Shown here one piece after another: positions 27,531-40,795 of a stretch of 64,000 bases of DNA (position 1 is the stretch's first letter; each line of letters begins with the position of its first letter). The stretch covers positions 29,559,501 through 29,623,500 of the forward strand of contig NC_086182.1 in NCBI RefSeq assembly GCF_023053635.1. Reading direction: 5' to 3'. The notes under the pieces were generated by a model. The model saw nothing but the letters and a program-made list of their open reading frames with translations. It was not told the DNA's origin and did not search any database. Position numbers and translations under genes: made by a program. Source of the stretch: Elgaria multicarinata webbii. Lineage: Eukaryota > Chordata > Lepidosauria > Squamata > Anguidae.

Positions 27531-30500
27531 AATAATTTATTTATTTATATAGCACCATCAATGTACATGGTGCTGTACAGAGTAAAACAGTAAATAGCAA
27601 AACCCTGCCGCATAGGCTTACATTCTAATAATCTCAGGATTGTCCCAGGATCATCCCTGTGCATCCAAATGACACACAGGGGATCCTGGGACAATCCTGA
27701 GATTATTATGGACGACCCCTCCATTTGCCTGGGATAAGCCTTAGGTCTAGCTAAGGCCTTAGAATTTGACATTCCCCTTCCTATGCCCCACTACTTCCTG
27801 GCTCTTTCCCTATCCTAGCCTTGTTTCTCTTGTGTAGCCCGCAAAGCAGAGAGGGTGTGTCCCCCCCCCCCTTAAGCATCCAGGACATGCTTGGCACTGG
27901 CCTGGAGTTTTTGAAGTACCACCACTTTGAGTGTCTATCATTTATAATGAAAACTCTGTGGTGTGTCTTGTCCACCCCTCCAACAAGTGAGAAGTTCTGT
28001 TGAGCCCAGCAACTGACTTTAGTAAGAAAGATCCCAGAATTAATGACTTATGGATACTCCCCTCTGAACCTCCAAGAAAAAAATGATGTTCATTTATTTA
28101 AAGATGTATTTACCCTACCCTTTTGCTTTAACAGAAGTGACTCATAGTCCCAGGAAGGGCATTGGAGGTGCTATGGGATATATTGGATCTCCTCCTCCAA
28201 GGGTGAAGAGAGAAGCCTATGCTTGGAGGAGGAGGTTCAACCCCAGAACCCCACTCCCAGCTGCCATGGAAACCTCGGCAGCCAGTTCATCTCCAGTGAC
28301 AAAAGGAGAAGGAAACGAGGCATGCTGGGGGGGGCACTGAGATGTGGATCCATAGCTCTCCCAGTCCCCAGAGAAGCCCCCAACACCACAGTGGTGGGCA
28401 ATCTATGCCAGCTGCAGAGCTGGAGCACGTTAATTCCCTCGCATTTGGTTTCAAACAAACAAAAACCCACAGCCAGGGAAAGGGAGAAGAAACCTCCGAA
28501 GTCAATGTCCCCCACCACTACCACCAAAGGTAGATGTAACAGATGACTGAGTGGAAGGAATGATGGACAGCTGAGACCAGAATGGAATCTTGGGTGGAGT
28601 TAGTGGCAATTGAGGGAAGTCCATTCGAAGAAGGACTGAAGATGGTTAAAGAGTCAGGGAAGGGAGTCAGGATTAGACACATGGGACGCTGCCTTAGACT
28701 GAGTCAGACCATTGCTCCATCTAGGCCAGTATTGTCAACACTGACTGGCAGCCACTCCTCAAGGTTTCAGGCATGGGTTCTTCCTGCCCTACCTGGTGAT
28801 GCCAGGGATTGAACCTGGGAAGGTGCTCTTCCACTGATTTATTGCTGCACAGTAGGAGGCTAGAAAACCTCACCACCACAAATGCCTTATGAAATAAGAT
28901 GCTCACAAATCCCCTTAAGGCAAGGTGTGAAGTGGCCAGGTGAACTTCCCATGGACATGGAATTCCAGATTCTGCGTGGAATCACTGAAAAGCCCATGTC
29001 TATAGGTGTAAGCCAAAAAATATGTGCCTGTGTGTTGCTCTGTACCCCATTCCTTAAAGATTTGAAGCTGAATGAGTAAACCTCCCATTGAGAAGTATTG
29101 TATCTAACTATCAGTAATGCAATGCAAAAATACCACCTCTGTGCTTGATCAGTCGTGAATATTTCTCACTGGCCAATCATCTCTCAATTGATGTTGCAGT
29201 CATAGAGTGGTGGATGTGCATGTCTGAACTCACCCTTGAAAGCCAGGTTTTGCTGTTGCCTTAACTTGTGTCCTGGTCCCCCATTTTGCTGAATTATTAT
29301 TTTTAGCTCAGCCTCCATCCTTGTTAACAAAACCGTATTTCTCTTGCCAATTTTGGTAGGTTTTTCTGCATCGCAGGGTCTGTCACACCAACACCCACAG
29401 ATGGAATTTCAGGTGCTTCCTGCCCTGTGGGCCACTTCTGTCCTTTAGGCAGTGGGAGTCCCATTCCTTGCCCCCCTGGCTCCTACATGGCTGAAACACA
29501 TGGAGAAGAATGGTGTCACACCTGTCCAGAGGGGAAGTATTGTATCCCTGGCCATTTGCCACAGCCGTGTCCCAAAGGTGAGTCTCTGGGTTGAACAATG
29601 CTGTTTTGCCTTCTAGAGTTCTCCAGTTGCAGGGTCTCCTACATAATTGCCTGTCTAATCTTTGCTTTCATTTTAAAAAATGCAAGTTTCTAGCAGTCAT
29701 GGTTACGATGGATACAGGGATGGGTAGCTTCCCCATGTTCTATTCCTTTGTTGTTTCATGGGTTTGTGCTGTCTGTGTTCCACTTGGCTGGAACTCCCCC
29801 ACACACACAAATTAACTATATAACTGGAGTTTGTGCAGTTTGCTGCAGCTTTCAGGTCATCTACATCTGTTTTCCTCACTGTATTACTGATGCACATGTA
29901 CAGAACGATGCAACACTGTGTGAAAAGCAGTCTTGCTTCAAGATTGCCTGTGGGTGGAGAGGGGACTGGGTAAGTGGGGATATGAGCTACCCCCACCTTC
30001 ACCAGTCTCCTTCCTCCCTCTCCTTGATGCCTCAGCTAGATGGGCAAAAATGCCCATCTAGCGAAAATGCAGAGCAGTGGGAGCACAGACACAAAGATTG
30101 CCTCTCGGTCTACAGAGGGTTCCCATCAATCTCCGAGTTTGATGGCTGACAGGAATCCCGACAGGAATGCAACCTAAGTGCTTGCTGAGACAGGAAGGTC
30201 TTAACCTACAGTCTACACAAACATAGTGAAGATACCCGGTGTACTTCCTTGGGAAGGGCATTCCACAGATGATCTGCCATATTGTGGTAGCCACGTGTCA
30301 CACCATTGTGGGTGTCAGCACTCAGAGAAGAGCCATGGCTCATATGAAGGGTATCCAAGCGGCCTCTCACCCGGGCACTGATGAGATCTAGAACTGCTTA
30401 GCTTTAGTGAGATGGCTGTATTATGTGCCCTCAGGCCCTTCCTTGAGATGTCTTTTGTCTCTCTGTTATCCATCTCTCCGGCATCTGAATATATCAAAGT

Positions 30501-33500
30501 CTATCAATTCACATTTGCTCTTTGTGGTTCAGTGTTTGTCTTGACAGCTTTCCGCTTGTATTGTGGGGTCCTTCTCTCCCAGGCTTTTTCTGCCCTGAAA
30601 GAACAGGCCTCAACTGGCAGCCGTGTCCCCCGGGAACCTACAATCCTAACCAAGGCATAGGTAGTCATACCGACTGCAGAGCGTGTGACGGAGGGAAATT
30701 CTGCCTGTACCGCAATGCAACTGATGTCACGGGACACTGCTGGGAAGGTTATTACTGCAACCGAGGATCAGATCAGCCCAATCCTGAGACCCAGCTCAAT
30801 GGTACTGGTGCTTTCAGTTGGTGGATTTTTTTCTACTTATTCTTTCTGGAGCGCTTGAAGAACTGCCAGACACCTTCAAGTTCTAGGAGTGTTTTTTTTA
30901 AAAAAAAAAAATTAGACACACACACCCCTAGCAACTGGCTACACTTTTTTAAAAAATGTGGAAACCCTGTCCCTCTCCCCAAGGTGAACGTTCTCCAAAA
31001 TTCTCACCCTCCCTGTGAAAGAGACAGAAAAATAAATAACGCTTTTGCAGGAGGAGGAAAGGTTCATGAAAATAGGGGGCAGGATTCTGCATACCACTAA
31101 TCTAATCCTCAAAAACGTCAAGACAAATGAGGACTGAGTCCAATGAGGACCGAGCACGTAGCCGCACAACGTTGAGTGTCAATTTCCCCTTCCTCCCTTT
31201 CCCTGTGCAGGGAAGGCAACATAGGAGTGAATCTCTCTTGCGTCCACTTTGTTCCTCCCCTGCTGCCTTCACATGAGGAAAATGACAGAGGAACAAAGCT
31301 GGGGGCTTGGTGAAGTTTCTCTCCTTCCAGACTTTTCCTGAGCTGCAGAAAACTCAGGCAGAGAGAAGCTACCTACTCGGCCCCCAATTCCATCTAGTGT
31401 GTGAGGGACCAGTGTGAAATCTGGCCCCCAGAACTAAAAAAAGTTCCCCTTTCCTTCCTTAATATAATCACTGGCCTACATACTTGGTTATTGTAACCTG
31501 ACCGAAGTAGAACCTTACTTCTACTACTCCCTTCTTTTCGTTGCTACTGTTTTAAAAGTAGCATTGATCTCTGTCATTTTTTGTGACCTGAATAAGAACA
31601 TAAGAGGAGCCATGATAGATCAGACCGAGGGTCCATCTAGTCCCACACTCTGTTCACACAGTGGCCAACCACCAGCTGCCTATGGAAAACCCATAAGCTG
31701 GTCATGAGTGCAACAGCACCTTCCCGCTCATGTTCCCTAGCAACTGGTGCACCCAGGTTTACTGCCTCGGATACTGGAGGTAGCACATAACTATCAGGGC
31801 TAGTAGCCATTGATAGCCTTCTCCTCCAGGAATTTATCCAACCCCCTTTTAAAGCCATCCTAATTAGTGGCCATTACTACACCTTGTGGTAGTAAATTCC
31901 ATAATTTAACTATGCACTGTGTGAAGTACTTCCTTTTATTGGTCCTGAATGTTTTCCCCCCTTTTGATCACAGGTCATGCTGGTCCATGTCCGTCTGGCC
32001 ACTACTGTCCAAGGGGCACAGCTGTTCCCAAGCAGTGCCCTGCAGGGACCTTTGCTGCTAGGACTAAGCTAATCTCAGAGGTAAGGTCACATGACTCACA
32101 CAGTGACTCACACATGGCTGGAGGCTCTTGAGGGCCATTGGGCAAGACACTCCCTCAACAAGTACTTTCTCACCACCTTTGTCACCAGTTGTTCTTGCTC
32201 CTCATCTTCTTTCCCATCAGTGCTACCAGAGACCCAGGGAGCAAGTAGGCAGGGGTATCTACTGTGCCTCCTTATCATTAGGGGTGTGCACGGACCCCCC
32301 AATCTGCTTCGTGGCCCGATCTGGAAAATCCAGATCGGGCCCGATCCTCTTCGTGCTGCTCCGCTCCGCTCCATTGAGTGAGATCCGGCTTCGCCGCCGT
32401 CACTATATGGACGGCAGTGGTGGTGACAGCACAAGATAAGCCACCCACTCACCCTGCCCCCTCCATCGCGGGCTTCAATTGAGGCCCCGGTTGAAGCCGG
32501 AAGTGAAGGCCAAGGCCTCTTCCGGCTTCAACTGGGGCCTCAATTGAAGCCCGCGATGGAGGAAGGTAAGCTTCCCTCCACCCTGCTCCCTTACCTGGCG
32601 CCACTGCTGCCAGGTAGGCCAGGCCCCCGCCCCCTTACCTTCCTCCATCGCGGGCTTCAATTGAGGCCCCGATTGGGCCTCAATTGAAGCCCGCAATGGA
32701 GGGAGGTAAGTGTCACTCCTCCCTGCTCCCTTACCTGGCGCTGCCGCCGCCGCATGGATGGCGGTGCCGGCAGCACCAGATTAGTCCCCCTCCCCCCCAC
32801 TTACCTGCAGGTGAAGCTCTAGATTGAGGCGATCCTCTTCGCCTCGATCCGCAGCCCCCCTGACTCTCTTCGCCTCCGTCTTTTCTGGAGGCAAATTAGG
32901 CTGCCTCGCTCCTGCTTCTCTGAACCGAAGAGAAGCGGAGCACATCCCTACTTATCATCACCAGCACCATCATTGTCTGGGCCAGAATGAGAGGCAAGTG
33001 AACATGCAAGTGGCAATGGTGAAGACAAGGAGCAAATCCAGTGGGCCCCTTGTGGGGTATGAGCCCATGGCTGGTGCCCAATCATACCTACCCTTGACGC
33101 CAGCCCTGCACACAAGTAGTTATCAGCCAGGTTTTAACCAAGATGTACAATGAAGGGAATTCTCAGTGGCTATGTCTTTCACTGCTGTATCCATAGCCTG
33201 CTCCCAGCCACCTGAGATTCCAACTAAGAAGATATGGACTCCACCTGTAAACACGTGCACATGCTGCCCTACAATTCTTGTGTCAGTGAGGAACCACTGG
33301 CCTAATTCATCTCTTGCAGGCTGAGTGCTCTCCCTGTCTGCCAGGTCACTACTGCATTAGTCCTGGGCTGGTGGCCCCAACAGGAATGTGTGAAGAAGGA
33401 TTCTACTGCATTCTGGGCTCTGTAGTTCCCAACACACCATTCATGGACCAAAGTGGAGGGCCCTGCCCTGAAGGTAGCTTTCATCTTTCCCAAGTTGGAA

Positions 33501-33513
33501 ATGCAAAGGATCC

Positions 33514-33561
<48 letters not shown>

Positions 33562-36500
33562 AATTGCATGCCTGCAGGAAGAGGGTAAGGTGATGTTGGG
33601 AAACTTGTGTTTCTACTTTTGTATAGTTCCTAGCACATTTTAAGTACTTCCATGACAAAAGATGGTGATGCATCCCCTATCTGTGGAAAACCTTGATGTG
33701 AACAGACAGGTTAGGAAGAGAAGGATGGTTGCTCATTCGCACAGCATGTATTTGGCATGCCAACAGTCCCAGGATGTCCTCAGGGTACTCATAGATTCAT
33801 AGAATTATGGAGTGAGTTGGAAGGAGGCTATAAGGACATTGAGTCCAATTTCCTTCTCAATGCAGGAATCCACCCTAAAGCATCCCCGACAGATGCTTGT
33901 CCAGCTGCCTCTTGAAGGCCTCTAGTGTGGGAGAGCCCACCACCTCCCTAGGGAATTGGTTCCATTGCCTTACTGCTCTAACAGTCAGGAAGTTTTTCCT
34001 GACATCCAGTCAGAATCTGGCTTCCTGTTACTTGAGTCCCTTATTCCGTGTCCTGCACTCTGGGATGATTGAGAAGAGATCCTGGCCCTCCTCTGTGTGA
34101 CAACCTTTCAACTCCCAGACTGGGATTTTGTTCTGCAATTGACCAGCCTCATTCACAAAACTCTACAAGGCATCTAGATGCTCCATTTGTAACCTTCCTC
34201 TGTTTTCCCACTGCACCTTCAGTCTCTTTTCATTAAAGAGGGAAAGAGGGAATAGCTGCACAACACAGCACAAGGAGCTGCCTCTCTGGAAGCACACCAG
34301 AGAGAGCCAGGGAGATGCCTTTACCTTTGCTAGTGTGCTTTCTTGTCTGCACCTTGCGAATCTCCCGCTGCTTTTAATCTTTGGCTTCTTCTCTTCTCTT
34401 TCAGGTTATTTTTGCCCCCGAGGTGCAGCTACTCCACTGGCTTGCCCGGCAGGGTCATATAATCCTTCACAGAGGCAAGCCAGCTGCCTCCCCTGCCCTG
34501 GAGGGTAAGTGAATGGTCATTGCTAAATGTAGTGCAAAGGGAGAAGAAGAGAAGAGAAAGGGAACGAGGGAAAGGAGAAGAAAGAACTACGTTAACAACA
34601 GCAGCCAGTGGAGTGGGACAGAGGAAAGAACTACATTAGCAACAGAAGCCAGTGGAGTAGGACAGAGGAAAGAACTATGTTAACAAGAGAAGGCAGTGGA
34701 GTGGGACAGAGGAAAGAACTATGTTAACAACAGCAGCCGGTGGAGTAGGATAGAGGAAAGAACTATGTTAACAATAGCAGGCAGTTGAGGGGGACAGAGG
34801 AAAGAATTACATTAACAAGAGCAGCCAGTGGAGTGGGACAGAGAAAAGAACTATGTTAGCAACAGCAGCCAGTGGAGTAGGACAGAGGAAAGAACTATGT
34901 TAACAAGAGAAGGCAGTGGAGTGGGACAGAGGAAAGAACTACGTTAACAAGAGCAGGCAGTGGAGTGGGACAGAACCCTTTTCTTGTGCTTTCCTTTTCT
35001 GGCTGCAGGTACTTCTGCCCCAAGAATTCCTCCTCCTTAGTTGGGAGCAAATGCCCAGTTGGCCACTACTGCCCTCCTGGTACTGTGTCCGGAACCCAGT
35101 TTCCATGCCCCCAAGGGGCTTTTAACCCCAACACAGGAAGCACCAATGTATCTCTCTGCATGCCATGTGATTCAGGTGAGTATCAGAACTCAGGAGATCT
35201 TGCATGGGAGCGGGCAGGAGGAGCACACACAAGTGAGCTCCAAGGATAAGGCTGTCCTCTCCACTTGCGGTGGCCCACTGCCATTTTGTAAACCAGTTGC
35301 TTTTTTTCTTTTCAATATTTAGGCTCATTGGATTAAAATGATGCTAACATTGTCCATCCATTAGGTGAAGTTGGTATATCATGTTGCTATCATTAGAACA
35401 GAGCTGGTGCATGTGCCATTGTAAGGGGGAAATCTACGGGGGGTGTTTAATTTAAAATAAAAATAAAAATTCACCCCTCCCCCTGAAAGAAAGGCTGCTG
35501 ATCAAAATATTGAAGCAGAGAATACTCTGAACTGGTACTACTAGTAGAGAAAGCTAAGAAGAAGGCAGCAGCAAAGAGGTAGCTACTGTGGCTGTGTGTG
35601 CATTTGTGTGTGTGTGTGTGTGGTGGTGTGTGTGCATGAATATGGTACATGTGAGTGTGTGGGATGAGCACATCCCCTTTGGGGTCTGTTCATGCCTACT
35701 GCTGCCATATGGCCCTTGGAAGATTTCTCAAGGTAGCAATCCAGCCCTTGGCTCAAAAAAGATTCCTCAACCATCCCAATTTTTGATGTGGGATTGTTAA
35801 GATGTTTGTTAATGTCAGACTTGTGACTCTTTAATGTTGTGGATTATTATTTATTATTATTATTTATTTATATAGCACCATCAATGTACATGGTGCTGTA
35901 CAGATTACACAGTAAATAGCAAGACCCTGCCGCATAGGCTTACAATCTAATAAAGTTGTAGTAAACAATAAGGAGGGAAAGAGAATGCAAACAGGCACCA
36001 GGTAGGGTGAAGCTAACAGTATAGAGTCAGAACAAACTCAATATTTAAAAGCTATAGGGAAAAGAAAAGTTTTTAGCTGAGTTTTAAAAGCTGTGATTGA
36101 GTTTGTAGTTCTCAAGTGTTCTGGAAGAGCGTTCCAGACATAAGGGGCAGCGGAAGAAAAAGGACGAAGCCGAGTAAGGGAAGTGGAGGTCCTTAGGCAG
36201 GCGAGAAGCATGGCATCAGAGGAGCAAAGAGCACGAGCGGGGCAATAGTGTGAGATGAGAGAGGAGAGAAAGGCAGGAGCTAGACCGTGAAAAGCTTTGA
36301 AGGTCAACAGGAGAAGTTTATATTGGATTCTGGAGTGAATTGGAAGCCAATGAAGAGATTTCAGAAGTGGAGTGACATGGTCAGAGCGGCGGGCCAAGAA
36401 GATGATCTTGGCGGCAGAGTGGTGCTGTTGCACCCGTGTCCTGCTTGTGGGTTCCTGGTCAACAGAATGCTGGACTAGTTGGACCCTCAGTCCTATTGAT

Positions 36501-39353
36501 CTGGGCTCTTCTTATGTTTTGGATATTGACTGAATGGCCACACTTCATGGAAGAAAGCAAATCTGGTTATTGCTAGACTCCTTTACCTGCTGTAACTCTT
36601 TTCTGTTTCGTACTGTTTCTTTCTTTTTTAATATAATTTTATTAATTCAATAACAACAATGGGTTCCATTGCATCTTCCAGGCCATTACTGTGCCCTGCC
36701 AGGTCAGTCTCGTGTCACAGGCCCTTGCTCGGCAGGGTATTACTGCATCACAGGGGCTTCCACCCCAACACCTATGGACCATCTGGCTGGAAACGTTTGC
36801 CCAAAAGGCCATTACTGCCCCAAAGGCTCTGCCTTGCCCCAACCTTGTCCCCGTGGTTTCTACAGCAACTCTTCAGGAAACACCAAGACTGAAGACTGCC
36901 TCCTGTGTCGTGCAGGTATGGCACAAAAGGTGGTGAATTAGAATCCTAGCGGATTTTAAATATTGGTGGGTTTAAAATATGGCGAAAAGGGTCAACACAA
37001 AGTTGGGGAAGAAGGGTGGCCAGATGTCCTATTTTTCAGAGGACAGTCCTCTATTTTGGAGAACTGGCAGAGGACTATTTGAAGGTGTCCTCTATTTGAT
37101 GGGCTGTCCAAGAGTTTATATCAAAGTCAAAGGATCATTAGGAGGGAGAGCAGCAGAAATTGCCCATCAACAATTAGCACCTGGGCAGCAGTCTGAGCAA
37201 GCACACAGAGCACCAGGTGCATCTTCTCAACTATGGTGAGATCCACGGTATTTCTATTGAAAGTATACTTGTTATTTCTAAACTTATACAGATAAATTTT
37301 CATATGTTATATAAGTTGTGAGCGTCGTGTGGCGCAGAGCGGTAAAGCAGCAGTTTCTGCAGCTGAAACTCGCCCCACGGCCTGAGTTCGATCCCAGCGG
37401 AAGCTGGTTTCAGGCAGCCGGCTCGGGTCAACTCAGCCTTCCATCCTCCCAAGGTCGGAAAAATGAGTACCCAGTTAGCTGGGGAAAAGGTAATAATGGC
37501 CGGGGAAGGCAACGGCAAACCACCCCGCTATAAGGCCTGCCATGAAAATGTCAACGAAAGCTGGCGTCCCTCCAAGAGTCAGTAATGACAGTGCTTTCAC
37601 GAGAGGTTCCTTTCCCTTTCCCTATATAAGTTGGTGTGTTGTTTTGGCCTCTTTTTTGGCAATATAGAAGTGGCCACCCTAGGAAAGGGACCAGCAGGAA
37701 CCTATAACTTTATCCACAGGGGAAGGGACCACAGAGTACTGTTTGGCATGCAGAAAGTCCCAGGTAAGCATGGGTGAGATCACCAGGTTTCTCCAAACAT
37801 CATCTTGCCACTTCCCTTGTGCCCAAGTCCCATTCGCCTTTGCGATTGCTGCTCACTCTCCATGGATGGGAAACTTGTGCAAATCGAGCAGCAGTCAAAT
37901 GAGAGATATGAGCAAATCTCCTCCAAATTTGCACAAAAGTTCTTTCTAATTTGCCCGAATTTCATCCATAGTCCAAAACTGGGCTGTTTCAGTCTGCTGA
38001 GGAAATTAGTGCAAATTACAAAATATGCACAAATCGAACCAGGAACCAGGAATGAGACGAACGCAAGCAGATGTTCAACAATTTGCTAATATTTTTGGTG
38101 GACATGTGCTCATGTTTGGGCCTTTGAATGAGGCATGCTCACATGTTTCACAAATAAAACCGAAATTCTCCTACATCCCGTGTTGAATCCCTGGTATTTC
38201 CAGTTAAAAAGGGCTTCCAGGTAGCAAGTGTTCAAAAAGTCCTCTCTGCTTGAGACCTGAGTGAGGTACAATTAGCCAGAGGAGACAGCACTGGGATGGT
38301 TGGACCAATGGTCTCCTTTGGCAATGAATTTCATGTTCATTGCTCTTTCCTCTCCATTCCCCCTACATTAGGATCCTTGACATCATAGGATGATAGAATT
38401 GGAGGGGACCTTGATTGCTGCTAAGTTCAACTGATTGATGAAGGCAATCTAGAACTAGAGCATCTCAAACAGATGGCCCTCCAGCTTTTGCTTGAAGACC
38501 TCCAGTGATGGAAAACCCACCTTCCTACCTGTTCATCTAACTAATTGGTTCCATTTTCAAAATATACTTAGTGTCAAGAAGTTTCTCCTAGTGTCCAAAC
38601 ATAATCTACCCTCCTGTAACTTAAGCTCCATAGATCTGTTCCTGCCCTCTAGAGAGGCAGGATATAGGATTCATCAGCGATGTGTCTTAGAAGCTCTGTG
38701 GCATTTCTGTTCCCTTCCAGGATATTTTTGTGATGGCACAGGGCTTGCATCTCCTTCTGGTCTCTGTGCTCCTGGGTTCTACTGCAGTGGAGGAGCTGTT
38801 TCTCCAAGACCTGTACTGGTAAGCCATGTCAATATGTTTTGAGAATGTTAGAGAGAGGGAACAAGGAAAGCAGAGCAGAACTATTATTTAATACTGACTT
38901 TTCCCCTTTATCTTTGGCTCCCACCCAGTTTATCTCAGAGAGCATCAGGTGGCCTCATGGCTAGTTGGAAGCCACTTTCTATCTGTTTCTTTGTTATTTA
39001 TACTGTCAAGTCCACATCAGCCCTAAGCCAAGATTTAATGATGCTAAAGGAGAACTGTATCAGACACACACTCCAAAAAAGCAAAAAAATAAATAAAAAA
39101 AATCCATCTGGCTGTTTGAATTTCTTCCTAATTGTTCCTCTTCTGAAACTACCAATACAGGTCCTCAGGGGCCCTTCCCAATCCTCCATAAAATGCCCTG
39201 AAGCTAGTGGTCACCATCCCATACATGTTACGCTTAACTCCTTGAATGGCTTTTGCTCTCCACGTTGTTTTTATGCTGGACTCTGATAATTGTTTACATG
39301 CCTTTTCAAACAGTAAATCACAGACAGAATGGAATCTGAAGAATTAGGAAGTG

Positions 39354-39393
<40 letters not shown>

Positions 39394-40760
39394 GATCACT
39401 CGTTTTTCATCAGGAGCTCAGAGCCATTCTCACAACCAACAGTTATGTCTTTTCGGTTGAGAGATAACAACTGGCCCACAGCTACCCAGTGACTTTTCAG
39501 AGCTATTCTAGTAGTTCAGTCCAGGATTCTGATAATCAAAGTTGGCACATGTTAGACATTGGACCACAGAGGATCTTTCATAAATTCGTTGATCCTCTTT
39601 GGTTCCATGACACCAACATCTTCTGCAATCATGGTGTGCACTTATATTTGCAGACGACAAGCAGAGGAGGCCAGTGCCCACCTGGCTATCACTGTGTGAT
39701 GGGGAGCGACAGACCTCAGCCATGCCCTGCAGGAAGCTACGGCCCCTTCTGGGGCTTGGCCCAGTGTCTGGAATGCCCAGAAGGTGTGTACTGTGGCATT
39801 GGTTCTGCTAACTTCACAAACTGTCCAGCAGGTGAGTTTAACTGTACAATTATCCCTCCAGCTTCCCTTTTAATGGCAGTGATCACAGGCTACCATGCTT
39901 CTTGAAGTTCTATTATGCTCCAGGTATTTGATGTTGTTCTCTGCCTCGATCCAGAGGGAAAGGTGGGTAAGAACTAATAATAATAATAACAACAACAACA
40001 ACAGCAACCAATCCACTAAAGTAGCCATGAATACCAATCTCCTTTCCATTCTAGGACACTACTGCCCACGGAATACGAAGTTTGCCACTCAGTTCCCATG
40101 TCCATGGGGGACATACAGTGAGATTCCAAACTTAAAGACTGTCTCCGAATGCCAACCATGCCCACCTGGAAAGTTTTGCTCCAAGCCAGGCTTGATGAGC
40201 CCAGATGGAACATGCATGCCCGGCTGGTACTGCCCCCCTGGCTCCAGGTCAGGCAAGCCGGTTTTCCCAGGAAACGACTCTGGTATTGAAAAGAACACTT
40301 GATTGCACAATGGTATCACTGGGAGGGGAGGGTTTTGAGACCATGCCCCCCCAAAAAAAGAAAAAGAAAAGTGAAATGTGGCACAAATGCAACGTTCCCT
40401 CCAGTCATATTGGATTACAATTCCCATAATCCCCAGCTTGCTGGGCGCCAGGTTGGGGAAGGTTGCACTAAGTCGAGCCAAAGGAAATTCAAAGGAGTCA
40501 TTTTTGTAGGGGGCATCGTTTATTTATTTTTTACATTAAAAGTTTTAACTTGCAAAATGAAAAAAAAGCAGAATAATCAGTGCTAGAGAAATATAGTATT
40601 TAATTTTTTAATTTTTTAATTACATTTATATACCGCCCCACAGCCGAAGCTCTCTGGGTGGAAGTTAGCAGAACCAATGCCACAGTACACACCTTCTGGG
40701 CGGTTTACAACAGTTAAACCGCCCAGAGAGCTCCAGCTATTGGGTGGTATAGAAATGTAA

Positions 40761-40795
<35 letters not shown>

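Noticed and set aside
28180-28560. Overlapping open frames on both strands as a possible small gene
   Set aside because: The frames have no motif, no consistent splice context and differ in composition from the cysteine-rich exons.
34583-34978. Regular 44-bp repeats suggesting a CRISPR-like array
   Set aside because: The whole unit repeats without unique spacers and copies carry scattered substitutions, so it is a minisatellite in a vertebrate intron.
37318-37395. tRNA-like sequence with A and B boxes
   Set aside because: The boxes belong to a tRNA-derived SINE present three times in the window; no intact cloverleaf gene is supported.
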